Positions 7,365-15,847 of a stretch of DNA of 24,845 bases are shown here, piece by piece. The stretch spans positions 1-24,845 of the IMG/VR virus record IMGVR_UViG_3300042507_000986, one strand, 5' to 3'. The position numbers and the translations under genes are program-made. The stretch comes from a virus. Below the pieces are notes generated by a model that worked only from the letters and a program-made list of their open reading frames with translations, ran no database searches and was not told where the DNA came from. Position 1 is the stretch's first letter. The number at the start of each line of letters is the position of its first letter.

Positions 7365-9350
7365 TTATAAAGTTGCGTTTTGTACTCTATTTCTATCTAA
7401 AGCTTGTGCGCTTGTTACTTCGCCACTCACTACGTAAGCCTTTGCGGGCGTTTGTTGTAATTGTGCTAATTGATTAACACCGCTTGAACCTATTGTGTTA
7501 AAGTTAGCAGTCATAGGCGCACCCGCTGGAGCGTTTGAACCACCACCGCCACCGCTTGAACTACTTTGAAATTGTTGCGAAGCTATTTTTTTAACGTTAA
7601 TTAAACCCGCAGTAATAGCCGCAGCCATAGCAATATAATTAAACGGTGGTGGTGAACTTGCTAAAGCCGTGTTTGCCGCTTTGTAAGTGTCTATAACCGC
7701 ATTCGCTATATTAACCGCCTTTTGTATTTGAAACGCTTTCTTTTGTTGTTTAACGCTTTTACCAGCGAATAATTCAGTAAGGTCTGAAACTACTTGTAAC
7801 GTGTCTTTAGCAGCGTTTAACCTATATTCGTTTAAGGCTTTTATTCGTGCCTTTTCTTCATCGTCGTATTTCTTTTGATTAGCCGCCTTTTCTTGGTTTG
7901 CTTGAACTTCTATTTCAATCTCTTTCATTTTATCGTCTTTCAACGCTTGAATAGAAAAACCACGTGCTTTTAAAGTATCGTCAAAATATTTAGTGTCTAA
8001 TGCTTTTAAATCTTTTTTAAGATTATCGTCAATTAGTTTTTGCGTTTTAGCGTATTCTTCTTGGTCGTATATTTTACCCTCAATTGATTTAGCTAAATCT
8101 TCTTTTTCTCGTTTTGCTTTTTCTTCTAAAGTCCGTTTTTCTTTGTCGAATCCGTCCTCCATTAACTCTATTTCTTTGTCTATTCTTTGACGGGTTAAAT
8201 CAAGACTTTCTTTTTGTGCGTCTTTTTCAGAATTAGAACGGTCTTGAGCCCCTTGTTTACCTAAATTAGTTATTTGATTTTCAAAACCAGCCTTTTGATT
8301 TTTCATTGTTTGAATACCTAATTCAAGTTCCTTTATAGTAGCATCCGATTTAGCTTTAGTTTCGGCTGGGTCAAATAATAAATTAGCTAAAAATTTAGAA
8401 CCAGATTCAGTTAATTTAGTAATTTCTTTGTTTATGTTTGACGTTACTACTTTACCTAAACCCAACGCTTCGCTAACTTGGTTCGCAGTTTCTAAAACCA
8501 TATCAATAGGCGCAGCCATAGCACGAAATACCAACGCTTGACCTTCTAACCATAATCGAAAAAACATTTCAGCGTAACCCCTATTACGTACCGCAGCATC
8601 GTATTCAGCTTTTGCAGTTTGTTTAGTTGTACTTAACTTTGTTTCGGCTAAAGCTATTTCACCGTCTATTTGTTTGATTTTGATTTGTAGAATTTCCTTT
8701 TCAGATTTACCTTGTTGTTTAAGTATCTCGTCTTGGTTGTCTAACATTTTACCCTTGTGTTCTTGGGCTGCTATATCTTTATCAATTTGTTTGTTTAATT
8801 TCTTTTGTTCGTCACTTACACCACCAACAGCCGCCTTAATATCGTCCCAGTAAGCAACCGCAGTACCTAAAGCCACTACAAAAACACCTATACCAGTAGC
8901 AATTAATTCCGTTTTAATTCCTTTTAATGCAGTTTTAGCAACCGTACCTAATTGACTAAACGCGTCTTTCGCTTGCATTACGCCATTAATACCTTGTGTT
9001 AAAGCCATAACGCTTTGAACACGTAATAACGCTTCTTGTACTTTGTCACTTTCTACACCTATCAATGCTAAACCACCTTCGAACGCTTGAAAGCCATTCA
9101 TTACGCCATTGATAGCACCTTCGACCGCTTGAAATTTAGCATCAGGATTAAAGCCTTTTATTAAGTCTTTACTAAATTCTATTTGGTCTTTTAGTTCAGC
9201 AGCTTTTTTTGCAGCCATAGCCGCTTGGTCGGACGTTTCACCGTATGTTGCGGCAAGCTTTTGTAGTTCTTGTACGGCTTCGCGATATTGTTGTTTTAAT
9301 GACTTACTATTGTCTTGTATTTCTAATTCTATTGTCCGTTTTTCTGCCAT
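7365..9350 (-). CDS. Tail tape measure protein
   Basis: The 661-residue protein has the usual tape-measure layout: long coiled-coil helices (about 15-65, 355-460, 480-530), a hydrophobic segment near 147-167 (LIATGIGVFVVALGTAVAYW), and a C-terminal part with KAVNIANAVIDTYKAANTAL, a Gly/Ser-rich linker and a conserved-looking AYVVSGEVTSAQALDRN end. It sets tail length by lying inside the tail tube; at the usual 1.5 angstrom per residue the tail would be near 100 nm. A small gene (9329-9484) overlaps its start by 22 nt. It is odd that the prohead protease follows it directly, since tail genes normally come after the head genes. Confidence 0.85.
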   Translation of the reverse strand: MAEKRTIELEIQDNSKSLKQQYREAVQELQKLAATYGETSDQAAMAAKKAAELKDQIEFSKDLIKGFNPDAKFQAVEGAINGVMNGFQAFEGGLALIGVESDKVQEALLRVQSVMALTQGINGVMQAKDAFSQLGTVAKTALKGIKTELIATGIGVFVVALGTAVAYWDDIKAAVGGVSDEQKKLNKQIDKDIAAQEHKGKMLDNQDEILKQQGKSEKEILQIKIKQIDGEIALAETKLSTTKQTAKAEYDAAVRNRGYAEMFFRLWLEGQALVFRAMAAPIDMVLETANQVSEALGLGKVVTSNINKEITKLTESGSKFLANLLFDPAETKAKSDATIKELELGIQTMKNQKAGFENQITNLGKQGAQDRSNSEKDAQKESLDLTRQRIDKEIELMEDGFDKEKRTLEEKAKREKEDLAKSIEGKIYDQEEYAKTQKLIDDNLKKDLKALDTKYFDDTLKARGFSIQALKDDKMKEIEIEVQANQEKAANQKKYDDEEKARIKALNEYRLNAAKDTLQVVSDLTELFAGKSVKQQKKAFQIQKAVNIANAVIDTYKAANTALASSPPPFNYIAMAAAITAGLINVKKIASQQFQSSSSGGGGGSNAPAGAPMTANFNTIGSSGVNQLAQLQQTPAKAYVVSGEVTSAQALDRNRVQNATL

Positions 9351-9484
9351 TGTTTACGCTTTTTTTGATTATAAACTTTTTTAATATCGTCCGTTAGTTC
9401 GTGTTTTCCTTTCGCTACGTCTACTATTTCACTTACCCCGAAAAAATTATCAGCTTTTAATAGTTCTAAAATTAGTTGTATCAT
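9329..9484 (-). CDS. Small 51-aa protein between tail protein and tape measure
   Basis: An ATG at 9482-9484 overlaps the TGA of the 770-residue tail gene as ATGA and opens a 51-codon frame ending in TAG at 9329, 22 nt inside the tape-measure gene. The product begins MIQLILELLKADNFFGV and has a basic tail with KKVYNQKKRKQWQK. This frame fills the otherwise empty 130-nt gap between the two genes. Function is unknown; a TMP-associated or tail-assembly accessory is possible from position. Confidence 0.65.
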   Translation of the reverse strand: MIQLILELLKADNFFGVSEIVDVAKGKHELTDDIKKVYNQKKRKQWQKNGQ

Positions 9485-11793
9485 TGTTGTAATATTTGAA
9501 TTTGATTTGCTACTTGTTGACCGTTACTCAAAGTGTATGTTACCGTTAAAGTAATAACTTGTACATCTGAATTTTCCGTTACTATATTTTGAAATTCTTC
9601 AGTAATTAAACTATCTGAATTTTCAGCTAAAATATTTGAAGGTGTGTTCGTGTTTTCAGGAATACACACCGAAATAAATTGCGAAGAAGTTATTGTACTT
9701 GGTGAAATTGTAACACCAGGAAAGTCGGTTGTTATATCAGCACTAACAGCACCGTTTACCCACTTAATAGGAATGTTTAAACATTGTGCTTCAAAACTCG
9801 GTACGTACGGTTTACCGCTTGTAATTGGTCGAAAGTCTAAATACAAACTAAAGTCAACTTGTCCCGTACTTAAGTTGCTTTTCATTTCGTTTATTATATA
9901 GCGTTTATCTCTTATAATAAGACGATCGTTTAATTGTAGGTTCGTAAGTAAAGAAACGGGTAAATTCGTTTTTACGTGAACTAATCTATTCTTAAGGTTG
10001 AACAAATTAATTAAATACGAAAAATAGTATTCAGCGAATAATCCTTGTTGAATTGTTTCTAAATGAATTATAGAATTATCAGCGCCAAAATTTAAACTAT
10101 ATTTTTCGTTTTGATAAGTAAGGTCTTGACCGAATAAAGCGAACGTGTCAATATTTAAATGCGTTGCTCCAGTATAGAATTTAATGTCATGAGGCAAAGG
10201 GTCACTTTCACCGTATAAATAAAGTAATATCGGCTTTGGCGTGTACGCTTGAAAATTCTCGTTTAACGTATACCCGAAAATAGCGTAGTTACCTGAATTA
10301 TCTATTGACCTTTGAAACAATAAATTTTCAAAAGGAACTTCAATTGTGTATTCGTCCCCGTCGTAATTGTATTGATATTCTAAATCTCCGTATTGTTGGT
10401 TATATGTTTTAAAATAATTCTTGTTTGCAAAGGACTCACTTTGTTGATATTTGAAAGCTATCTTTTTATACAACTTAATTCGTTCAATATCAATAGAATC
10501 TACATCCGTGTATTGCGTAATATCTACTATTGCGCCTTGTGAATACCAATCTTCTAAAGGTAATATTTCAAAAGTGTTTACATCAGTAGCTACGCAAGTA
10601 CAATTGAATTCTTTTAACACCCCCGAAAAGAAGTCACTAACTTTTATATCGGGTAAAACGTTATTTATATTTACGTTACCTGAAAGCGAAGTTGTAACCG
10701 TACTCATTTGAGCGTAATTAATTACACCGTTGTTTCCGTTTATTTGGTAGATAATATTCATGTCTACATCCATTATTGCATCAGCACGTAATTGAAAAGT
10801 TACGTCCGTGTCCAAGCCACTTGTATTTATGAAAGTTACATTTCCGAAAACTCCCGTCGTAGTACCTTGTACGGTTTGATAATAATTACCGTCTTGAAAA
10901 ATATCAATGTACCATGTACCCGCAACCGATTGACTTAAAATATCAAATGTTATAATATGCGCATAAACTCCAGGAAGTTCTTCAATGTTTATTTTGCTTC
11001 CGTATATGTCTACGTAATTAGCGGGGTTCGGTAAACTCGGGTCTACTACCGTTGCCGTTATTTGGTCAATATCGATATTACTGGCTTCGCTTATCCAAGT
11101 GTATTCCGTTGTATTTTTACCGTATAAAAAAACTTGGTCAAATCGCGGGTCACTTAAAAACGTTCCCGTAAAAGTAACGCCGTAATCATTTGCAATTGCT
11201 TGAAACAACCTACTAATTTTTATAGCGGGAAATAATTCATCGTAGCGTATAGCTTTTGAATTAGTAGTTACGTCTTCAGTACCGTGGTGGTATTGCCATA
11301 ACCTACTACTTGCAATTAGAGGATAACGAACGTCGTAATCCGTTGTTAAGTCCGTTATTCTATTGTAAATTTCCGTAGCGCTAAATGTAAATTCGTAAGC
11401 GCTTAAGTCTAATATGTTTAATTTATCTTCGCCAAATAAATCTTTGAGCGTTCGTATTTCACCGTAAAAAGTTATTTGATAGTTTTCAGCATGACTGTTT
11501 TTTATATTCGCCTTTTCAATTTGAATTTTACCTCGTCTAAATGTAGTAAGGTCTATTTCTATTAAACCGTTTCTTCTTATGTTATGGTCGATAGTACCGT
11601 CAACATCCGATTGATAAAAGTGTTGAAATATTTCATTGTTAACAGTCGAAGCGGGAACAGTAAAGCTTTGTGAAAAGTCCGTAAATACTTTTGAAATATC
11701 GTTAATATTTTGAACGCTCGAAGTAACGTTAATTTGTTCGTCTTCAAATAGTTCAACCTTTTGTCCTTCAATATAAACTTGTACTTGCCTCAT
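9481..11793 (-). CDS. Large tail/baseplate structural protein
   Basis: The 770-residue protein starts MRQVQVYIEGQKVELFEDE and contains SSVQNINDISKVFTDFSQSF near 25-45, a signature I associate with a large tail protein of Bacteroidota siphophages. The rest is beta-rich with few charged runs, a segment NVNINNVLPDIKVSDFF near 374-390 and NLQLNDRLIIRDKRYIINE near 625-643. The last ~90 residues (from about 675) look like a separate Ser/Thr-rich beta domain, possibly Ig-like. Position after a companion tail gene and before the tape measure suggests a distal-tail or baseplate hub role. No peptidase or hydrolase motif is evident. Confidence 0.65.
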   Translation of the reverse strand: MRQVQVYIEGQKVELFEDEQINVTSSVQNINDISKVFTDFSQSFTVPASTVNNEIFQHFYQSDVDGTIDHNIRRNGLIEIDLTTFRRGKIQIEKANIKNSHAENYQITFYGEIRTLKDLFGEDKLNILDLSAYEFTFSATEIYNRITDLTTDYDVRYPLIASSRLWQYHHGTEDVTTNSKAIRYDELFPAIKISRLFQAIANDYGVTFTGTFLSDPRFDQVFLYGKNTTEYTWISEASNIDIDQITATVVDPSLPNPANYVDIYGSKINIEELPGVYAHIITFDILSQSVAGTWYIDIFQDGNYYQTVQGTTTGVFGNVTFINTSGLDTDVTFQLRADAIMDVDMNIIYQINGNNGVINYAQMSTVTTSLSGNVNINNVLPDIKVSDFFSGVLKEFNCTCVATDVNTFEILPLEDWYSQGAIVDITQYTDVDSIDIERIKLYKKIAFKYQQSESFANKNYFKTYNQQYGDLEYQYNYDGDEYTIEVPFENLLFQRSIDNSGNYAIFGYTLNENFQAYTPKPILLYLYGESDPLPHDIKFYTGATHLNIDTFALFGQDLTYQNEKYSLNFGADNSIIHLETIQQGLFAEYYFSYLINLFNLKNRLVHVKTNLPVSLLTNLQLNDRLIIRDKRYIINEMKSNLSTGQVDFSLYLDFRPITSGKPYVPSFEAQCLNIPIKWVNGAVSADITTDFPGVTISPSTITSSQFISVCIPENTNTPSNILAENSDSLITEEFQNIVTENSDVQVITLTVTYTLSNGQQVANQIQILQQ

Positions 11794-12863
11794 ATTACGT
11801 TATTTATTGCATTAAAGGCAAAGTCAAACTCTAAAGAATAGTTAATCATTTTTTGATTTATGTTTTTGAATAACTCGGTTTGCTTCGTGTTAATTTTAGC
11901 GGGTAGGCTATTTAGTAATATTCGTTCGCTTGCCATGAGTTGTTCAAGTAAATCATTATAGCTTTCAGTTACCCAGTCCGTATTTACTTTAATGCTACGT
12001 TTCGCCGTTGTGTTAAACGTTTTTCTTTGACCTTCTAATGTATTGTAATTCGGGAACGTGCTTTGCATTAAATTGTATTCCGTGTTTTCAATACTGAAGA
12101 TGTCATTAGACGCAGCGAAAAACCAGGTTCTTTGCCAACATCCGTACTTATTCACAAAGTCGCATAAAACGGGCGTATATCTACAATTCTCGTAAGGCTT
12201 GAAATATCCAGTCCAAAGTACGTTATTACTACCGTCTAAAATTTCTAATTTATTACCGCCAGCATAATACGAACCACTACCGAAATAAACGCGTGGCACG
12301 TCAACTACCGTATTATTTGTTAAGGCTTGCGTTTGTGTCGCAGCCGTTGCAAGGTTTGTATATTTCGCTTGGTAGCCCGTACCCGTTTTAACCATTATGT
12401 GACCAGCTCGTAAACTTGAAAAAGTCGCGGGGCTTGAACCGTTGTAATAATAAAAAAACGTTCCCTCGTCGTGTAATATGTCGTAACTCAAACTCGGATT
12501 GTATCCTTGTTCGTACCACCCGAAACCGTCAAACGCAACTAAATCCGTAGTGTCTAAAAGTGTGTACGTACCGCTATCTAATTTATAGCGTTTAAATTGA
12601 ACATTGCATTTTTGCGAAGTATTACTTGCGGGAAAAGTGTTATAAATTTCTTGTCTTGTATTCCAACTTAAATACTCACGAATATACGGACTGATATTAT
12701 AGTACGTGTTTACGTTGTTTGAAGCGGGTATTAATTTACTCAAAGTGTATTGAGGGCTTGCTGGCGTCGTACCAGTGTTCCAGATAAATAATTCAACCTT
12801 CGAACCGTCTTGTCCCGTTTCGGATATTTCTACTATATAGGGTGAACGTGCGAAAATACTCAT
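11790..12863 (-). CDS. Tail structural protein, distal-tail-like
   Basis: The 357-residue protein is rich in Tyr, Asn and Thr and beta-strand patterns. It begins SIFARSPYIVEI and has a distinctive CDFVNKYGCWQRTWFFAASN segment near 236-255 and NVNTDW-like KVNTDWVTESYNDLLEQLMAS near 298-318. I recognise it as the regular partner of the large MRQVQVYIEG-type tail protein in Bacteroidota phages; the two genes overlap by 4 nt (ATGA). A distal tail or baseplate component is likely. The exact role is not shown by any catalytic motif. Confidence 0.6.
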   Translation of the reverse strand: MSIFARSPYIVEISETGQDGSKVELFIWNTGTTPASPQYTLSKLIPASNNVNTYYNISPYIREYLSWNTRQEIYNTFPASNTSQKCNVQFKRYKLDSGTYTLLDTTDLVAFDGFGWYEQGYNPSLSYDILHDEGTFFYYYNGSSPATFSSLRAGHIMVKTGTGYQAKYTNLATAATQTQALTNNTVVDVPRVYFGSGSYYAGGNKLEILDGSNNVLWTGYFKPYENCRYTPVLCDFVNKYGCWQRTWFFAASNDIFSIENTEYNLMQSTFPNYNTLEGQRKTFNTTAKRSIKVNTDWVTESYNDLLEQLMASERILLNSLPAKINTKQTELFKNINQKMINYSLEFDFAFNAINNVI

Positions 12864-13384
12864 TTTTTAGTCTTTAAATTTTGGTCTAATATTTCGGTTA
12901 AAAGCTGTTCGGCATCTAAACCGTACTTATCTATTAACGTATCGGGTAAAGTTTTGTAGGCAGCCTCAAATGGCTTCGTAAAAAATAGGCTCGGACGTAT
13001 TCCGTATTTTTGTATATGTACGGATAAAGCGAATTTAATACTTGAACGGCTAACGAATTTACCACCCGCACCCCGTGGTGCTAAACCTTTTTTAACTACC
13101 CATTTATCGAAGTGCCTCGGACTTGGTCTATTTGTTATTCCGCTTTTATATGAATAAGGCGTGTCGAATTTTCGCTCCGTTCCTGAAACCCCTTTATCCT
13201 GAAAGTTACCGTACGGTTCCATCTCAAAATAAATACCTATTGAATTAGGCATTTCCTTTACTTCGCCTTTTATTGAATTCGATAATTTACCGCTTGAATT
13301 TTTACCCAACCTTTGTAAATTAGCTTTCGCTTCAGCAACTACTAAATCACGAAACTTTTCAAGCGCCTTTAATCTTTCACTCAT
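12860..13384 (-). CDS. HK97 gp10-like neck/tail-completion protein
   Basis: The protein of 174 residues has a basic helical N-terminus (SERLKALEKFRDLVVAEAKANL) and a NSSGKLSNSIKGEV motif typical of HK97 gp10-type proteins, which join neck and tail. The pattern PYGNFQDKGVSGT further supports this family. The longer frame that begins at 13390 would start with TTG; the ATG at 13382-13384 overlaps the TAA of the preceding gene as TAATG and is the better start. It ends overlapping the next tail gene by 4 nt. The neighbouring small protein upstream is a candidate tail terminator, giving a coherent neck pair. Confidence 0.7.
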   Translation of the reverse strand: MSERLKALEKFRDLVVAEAKANLQRLGKNSSGKLSNSIKGEVKEMPNSIGIYFEMEPYGNFQDKGVSGTERKFDTPYSYKSGITNRPSPRHFDKWVVKKGLAPRGAGGKFVSRSSIKFALSVHIQKYGIRPSLFFTKPFEAAYKTLPDTLIDKYGLDAEQLLTEILDQNLKTKK

Positions 13385-13839
13385 TAACAAACGGTCATTT
13401 CATTAGGAACTAAAATATCAAAGGTCATAGTCCAACCAGCTAAATAATTCTCGAACCTTTCAGCAAAGGCTTCTAATGTAGGGTTGCCGTCTACTTGAAA
13501 AGCATCAGTAAATAAGTCGCCACGTCGAAGTTCTTCGTATAACCTATTCAATACTGATAGCATAGTATTAAGTACGTAAATCTCATTATCGTTACCGTCG
13601 AATATATTTGTGTCTTCGTCTTTTGACTTGTTTACAATATCCATTGCCATAATGCTTACGTTAAAACGAATTATATTGCTTTCAAAAGTTGCGTTGTTAA
13701 CTATAATGTGGCACAAAGGAAATATAGTTTGTTTTGCTAAATCAACCGCAAAGATATCGCCTTGCGTTACCGTGTTAATAAACGGATCGTTTTCTAAATT
13801 GCTTTTCAGCGTGTCAAGTATCGTGTAATAATTAGCCAT
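13384..13839 (-). CDS. Probable tail terminator / neck protein
   Basis: The 151-residue protein starts MANYYTILDTLKSNLENDP and carries a NTMLSVLNRLYEELRRGDLF segment (about 91-110) and a C-terminal FENYLAGWTMTFDILVPNEMTVC. The order of an N-terminal helix, central strands and a terminal pair of strands resembles small tail-terminator proteins, and I recall this type next to gp10-like proteins in Bacteroidota phages. The start at 13839 is overlapped by the -1 frame extension of the chaperone gene, which ends 8 nt inside it, so translation may be coupled to frameshifted ribosomes. The tail terminator role is inferred. Confidence 0.6.
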   Translation of the reverse strand: MANYYTILDTLKSNLENDPFINTVTQGDIFAVDLAKQTIFPLCHIIVNNATFESNIIRFNVSIMAMDIVNKSKDEDTNIFDGNDNEIYVLNTMLSVLNRLYEELRRGDLFTDAFQVDGNPTLEAFAERFENYLAGWTMTFDILVPNEMTVC

Positions 13840-14107
13840 TTTTTGTCATTCTTTTAATTTCCCTTTCTTCTATTTCTCGTTTTTGCTTTTCGTAGGTAAG
13901 CCATGTAAGACACTTTCGAACTCCCAGTCCGGTAACTTCATCAAATTTTGTAAGGTCGCCTTGAGCAATTGCATAGATTGAATTATACCATCCCCATCTT
14001 TTATTAAATTGCGCTCTTTCGCTGAAGTCATTAATTTCTTGTTCGTCTTCAGTTGGTTCTCCAAATAAGTAAGCGTATGTTGAACTAAGTCGTTTCCTAA
14101 ACTCGAA
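13832..14107 (-). CDS. -1 frameshift extension of the tail assembly chaperone (91 codons)
   Basis: The -1 frame after the T-run is open from 14107 to a TAA at 13832. It reads like a genuine protein, not a shadow: STYAYLFGEPTEDEQ, then FNKRWGWYNSIYAIAQGD, LTKFDEVTGLGVRKC and a charged helix EKQKREIEEREIKRMTKNG. The GWYxSIYxLAxGDxxKFDEVT pattern is one I know from Bacteroidota phage chaperone extensions. It has no start of its own in the T-run region, so it needs a -1 shift after residue 163 of the 241-residue protein, giving a 254-residue product. It covers the gap between the unshifted stop and the next gene. Confidence 0.75.
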   Translation of the reverse strand, partial: FEFRKRLSSTYAYLFGEPTEDEQEINDFSERAQFNKRWGWYNSIYAIAQGDLTKFDEVTGLGVRKCLTWLTYEKQKREIEEREIKRMTKNG

Positions 14108-14595
14108 AAAAAAACCGTTGCACCCATGACAACATTTAACGGTGCGTATTTCATCAGCTCCGAAAATTCATCCGTTCCCGTGTATTCAAATATCTCGTAC
14201 CGCTCTTTGTGTTTCTTTGTGATAGGTCGGTACATTACCGCCATCGCTTTGTGAAAAGTTTCTACGTTTGAAATATTACTTTCTAAATCAATGTATTCTC
14301 CGAAACTCATATCCTCCAAATTAGGAATGAAACCGAATTCAGTATCTTGAATTTTAAACGTAGCTTGAAATTTAGGCTTTGCTTTGAATATTTCGTTTAA
14401 ATGTACGGTTAACTCTTTTACGTCGCTCCATTTTACTTTTACAACGTCTTTCATTTTTAAGCCGCAAAATATCTCGATAGTCTTTTGACCTATAAATTCT
14501 TCGTCATTCGACTTTTCAACTACCCGCATAAATTCCTGATAACTCTTTAACGGTATTTCACTTAATGAAGTAGGTATTACAATTTCAGTTTTCAT
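13870..14595 (-). CDS. Tail assembly chaperone, unshifted product (241 aa)
   Basis: The 241-residue protein begins with the IVIPTSLSEIPLKSYQEFM motif typical of Bacteroidota tail assembly chaperones and continues with KTIEIFCGLKMKDVVK. These proteins bind the tape measure during tail assembly and usually come in a short and a frameshifted long form. A T9 run at 14106-14114 provides an in-frame slippery site after residue 163. Downstream of it the zero frame also looks protein-like (LGNDLVQHTLTYLENQ and GDGIIQSMQLLKATLQNLM), so both C-termini seem to be used. It follows the large terminase after 91 nt and precedes the neck genes, whereas it normally sits just before the tape measure. Confidence 0.75.
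   Translation of the reverse strand: MKTEIVIPTSLSEIPLKSYQEFMRVVEKSNDEEFIGQKTIEIFCGLKMKDVVKVKWSDVKELTVHLNEIFKAKPKFQATFKIQDTEFGFIPNLEDMSFGEYIDLESNISNVETFHKAMAVMYRPITKKHKERYEIFEYTGTDEFSELMKYAPLNVVMGATVFFSSLGNDLVQHTLTYLENQLKTNKKLMTSAKERNLIKDGDGIIQSMQLLKATLQNLMKLPDWEFESVLHGLPTKSKNEK
14107..14113 (-). promoter_or_regulatory. Slippery heptamer T-TTT-TTT for -1 frameshifting
   Basis: In the chaperone frame the codons read GTT TTT TTT TCG, so the last T of GTT plus two TTT codons make a canonical X-XXY-YYZ heptamer in the correct register. The whole T-run is nine bases, which could also allow polymerase slippage. Only a short GTTT-AGG-AAAC hairpin is visible just downstream; no strong pseudoknot is evident. 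Confidence 0.7.
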
Positions 14596-14686
14596 TCTAT
14601 ATATTAACTTTTAATTCGTGTTTTTGTAGTTTGTAAATATAATTCACACTATTTGCATACTTGAACGGGTGCGAAATATTATTTAT

Positions 14687-15847
14687 TTACCAAATGTGAT
14701 ACTTACCGTAGTTAGAATTCATTCCTAACGTTTCCATTTCATGATAGCGCAGCGCATCGATAGCGTGGTTGTTCGTGTCAATCGGTTTGTTTAAGCGTGT
14801 GCCTTGCTTATCCGTGTCCCAACAATACGCCCGAAGTTCTTTAATTAAGTTGGTGCTATTTGAAGTAACTAAATATTCGTTACGTTGCATAACATCTATT
14901 CCGTAGTTTATTGAATCTTTGCCCTTTGTAACGCCTTTAATTGTTATTCCGTAGCGTTTTATTTCTTCAATGCTTTTAGGTTCGCTTGAATCAGCGTAAA
15001 CGGGTACGTGTTTCGGTAGTGCGTTTGCAATATCGCTGTTTAACATTCCCGTTTGGTACTTCAATTCGTTTATTATTCGTTGCCCGTTGTAATTGTATAT
15101 TTCAATTATTGCGGTCGGGTCGTTTGTATACCCGAAGTCTAATCCTATTCCTATTAAATTCGCTTCTTTAGGTAGTATATCAATAGTTTTCCAGTTACTG
15201 AATATAACGCCTTCAAGCATTCCTATTTCGCCTAATCCGTATACACGCCACCAATTAGCCCAGTATGCGCTTGTTTCCGCTTTTAAACGGTTCTTTTCAA
15301 TTTGTTGTACAATACTATTATCAAGGGCTTCGTTGTCTTTGTATGTAAGAATTAAGAAGTCGCTGTCTTGTTCGTCTTTTAGTTCGGTGTGTACCCAAAA
15401 TTCATTAGCGGGGTTGAAGTCTAAATAAATAGCTTTCTTTGTACGTATTGCAAGTTCGTTATAAGACTCAAAGGTTACGTTGTTACATTCATTTATATAA
15501 AGTACGTCACGCCTTGCACCCCTTAATTTACTTGAATCGTCCGCACTAAAAAACTCAAAGCTACTACCGTTTAAAAATTGATAGGTTAACAACGATTTGT
15601 TAAATTGGTTTTCGTGCCATTTATTCATCCACTTCATTAGCTTAATAAAGTCCTTTAACGCACCCCTACGTAAATGCGGAATACTTTCAGCAACTACGCT
15701 AATTTCAAGACCGTGTATTGCAGAAGCACGCGCTATTAAAACGGATAATATTCCGTACGTCTTGGCAGCCGACGTGCCACCCTGAATAATACGAACCCTT
15801 TTTTTAAGTTTGAGTATTTTATTCGTCGAAGTCGTCCGCAGAAACAT
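14687..15847 (-). CDS. terL: Terminase large subunit
   Basis: The 386-residue motor has the full ATPase/nuclease layout: Walker A GGTSAAKT (23-30), Walker B VLYINE (115-120) with catalytic Glu120, and an RNase H-like nuclease with Asp237 in GLDFGYTNDPTA, Asp286 in YADSSEP and Asp364 in NNHAIDALRY. It pumps DNA into the prohead through the portal and cuts it. It is overlapped by the small-subunit gene by 29 nt, and the ATG at 15845-15847 is the only good start. The portal gene is far away at 854-2728, unusual because portal normally follows TerL. The 91-nt gap to the chaperone gene contains no convincing promoter. Confidence 0.92.
   Translation of the reverse strand: MFLRTTSTNKILKLKKRVRIIQGGTSAAKTYGILSVLIARASAIHGLEISVVAESIPHLRRGALKDFIKLMKWMNKWHENQFNKSLLTYQFLNGSSFEFFSADDSSKLRGARRDVLYINECNNVTFESYNELAIRTKKAIYLDFNPANEFWVHTELKDEQDSDFLILTYKDNEALDNSIVQQIEKNRLKAETSAYWANWWRVYGLGEIGMLEGVIFSNWKTIDILPKEANLIGIGLDFGYTNDPTAIIEIYNYNGQRIINELKYQTGMLNSDIANALPKHVPVYADSSEPKSIEEIKRYGITIKGVTKGKDSINYGIDVMQRNEYLVTSNSTNLIKELRAYCWDTDKQGTRLNKPIDTNNHAIDALRYHEMETLGMNSNYGKYHIW

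Noticed and set aside
12860-13390. Longer start for the gp10-like protein at 13390
   Set aside because: That codon is TTG, whereas the ATG at 13382-13384 overlaps the upstream stop as TAATG.
14104-14115. T9 run as a plain sequencing error
   Set aside because: Cannot be excluded without reads, but both downstream frames look like proteins and the heptamer is in the right register, so programmed slippage is preferred.
14596-14686. Possible promoter between TerL and the chaperone (TATATTTA near 14634)
   Set aside because: The -7 match is incomplete and there is no suitably placed TTG; no small gene is visible in this gap either.
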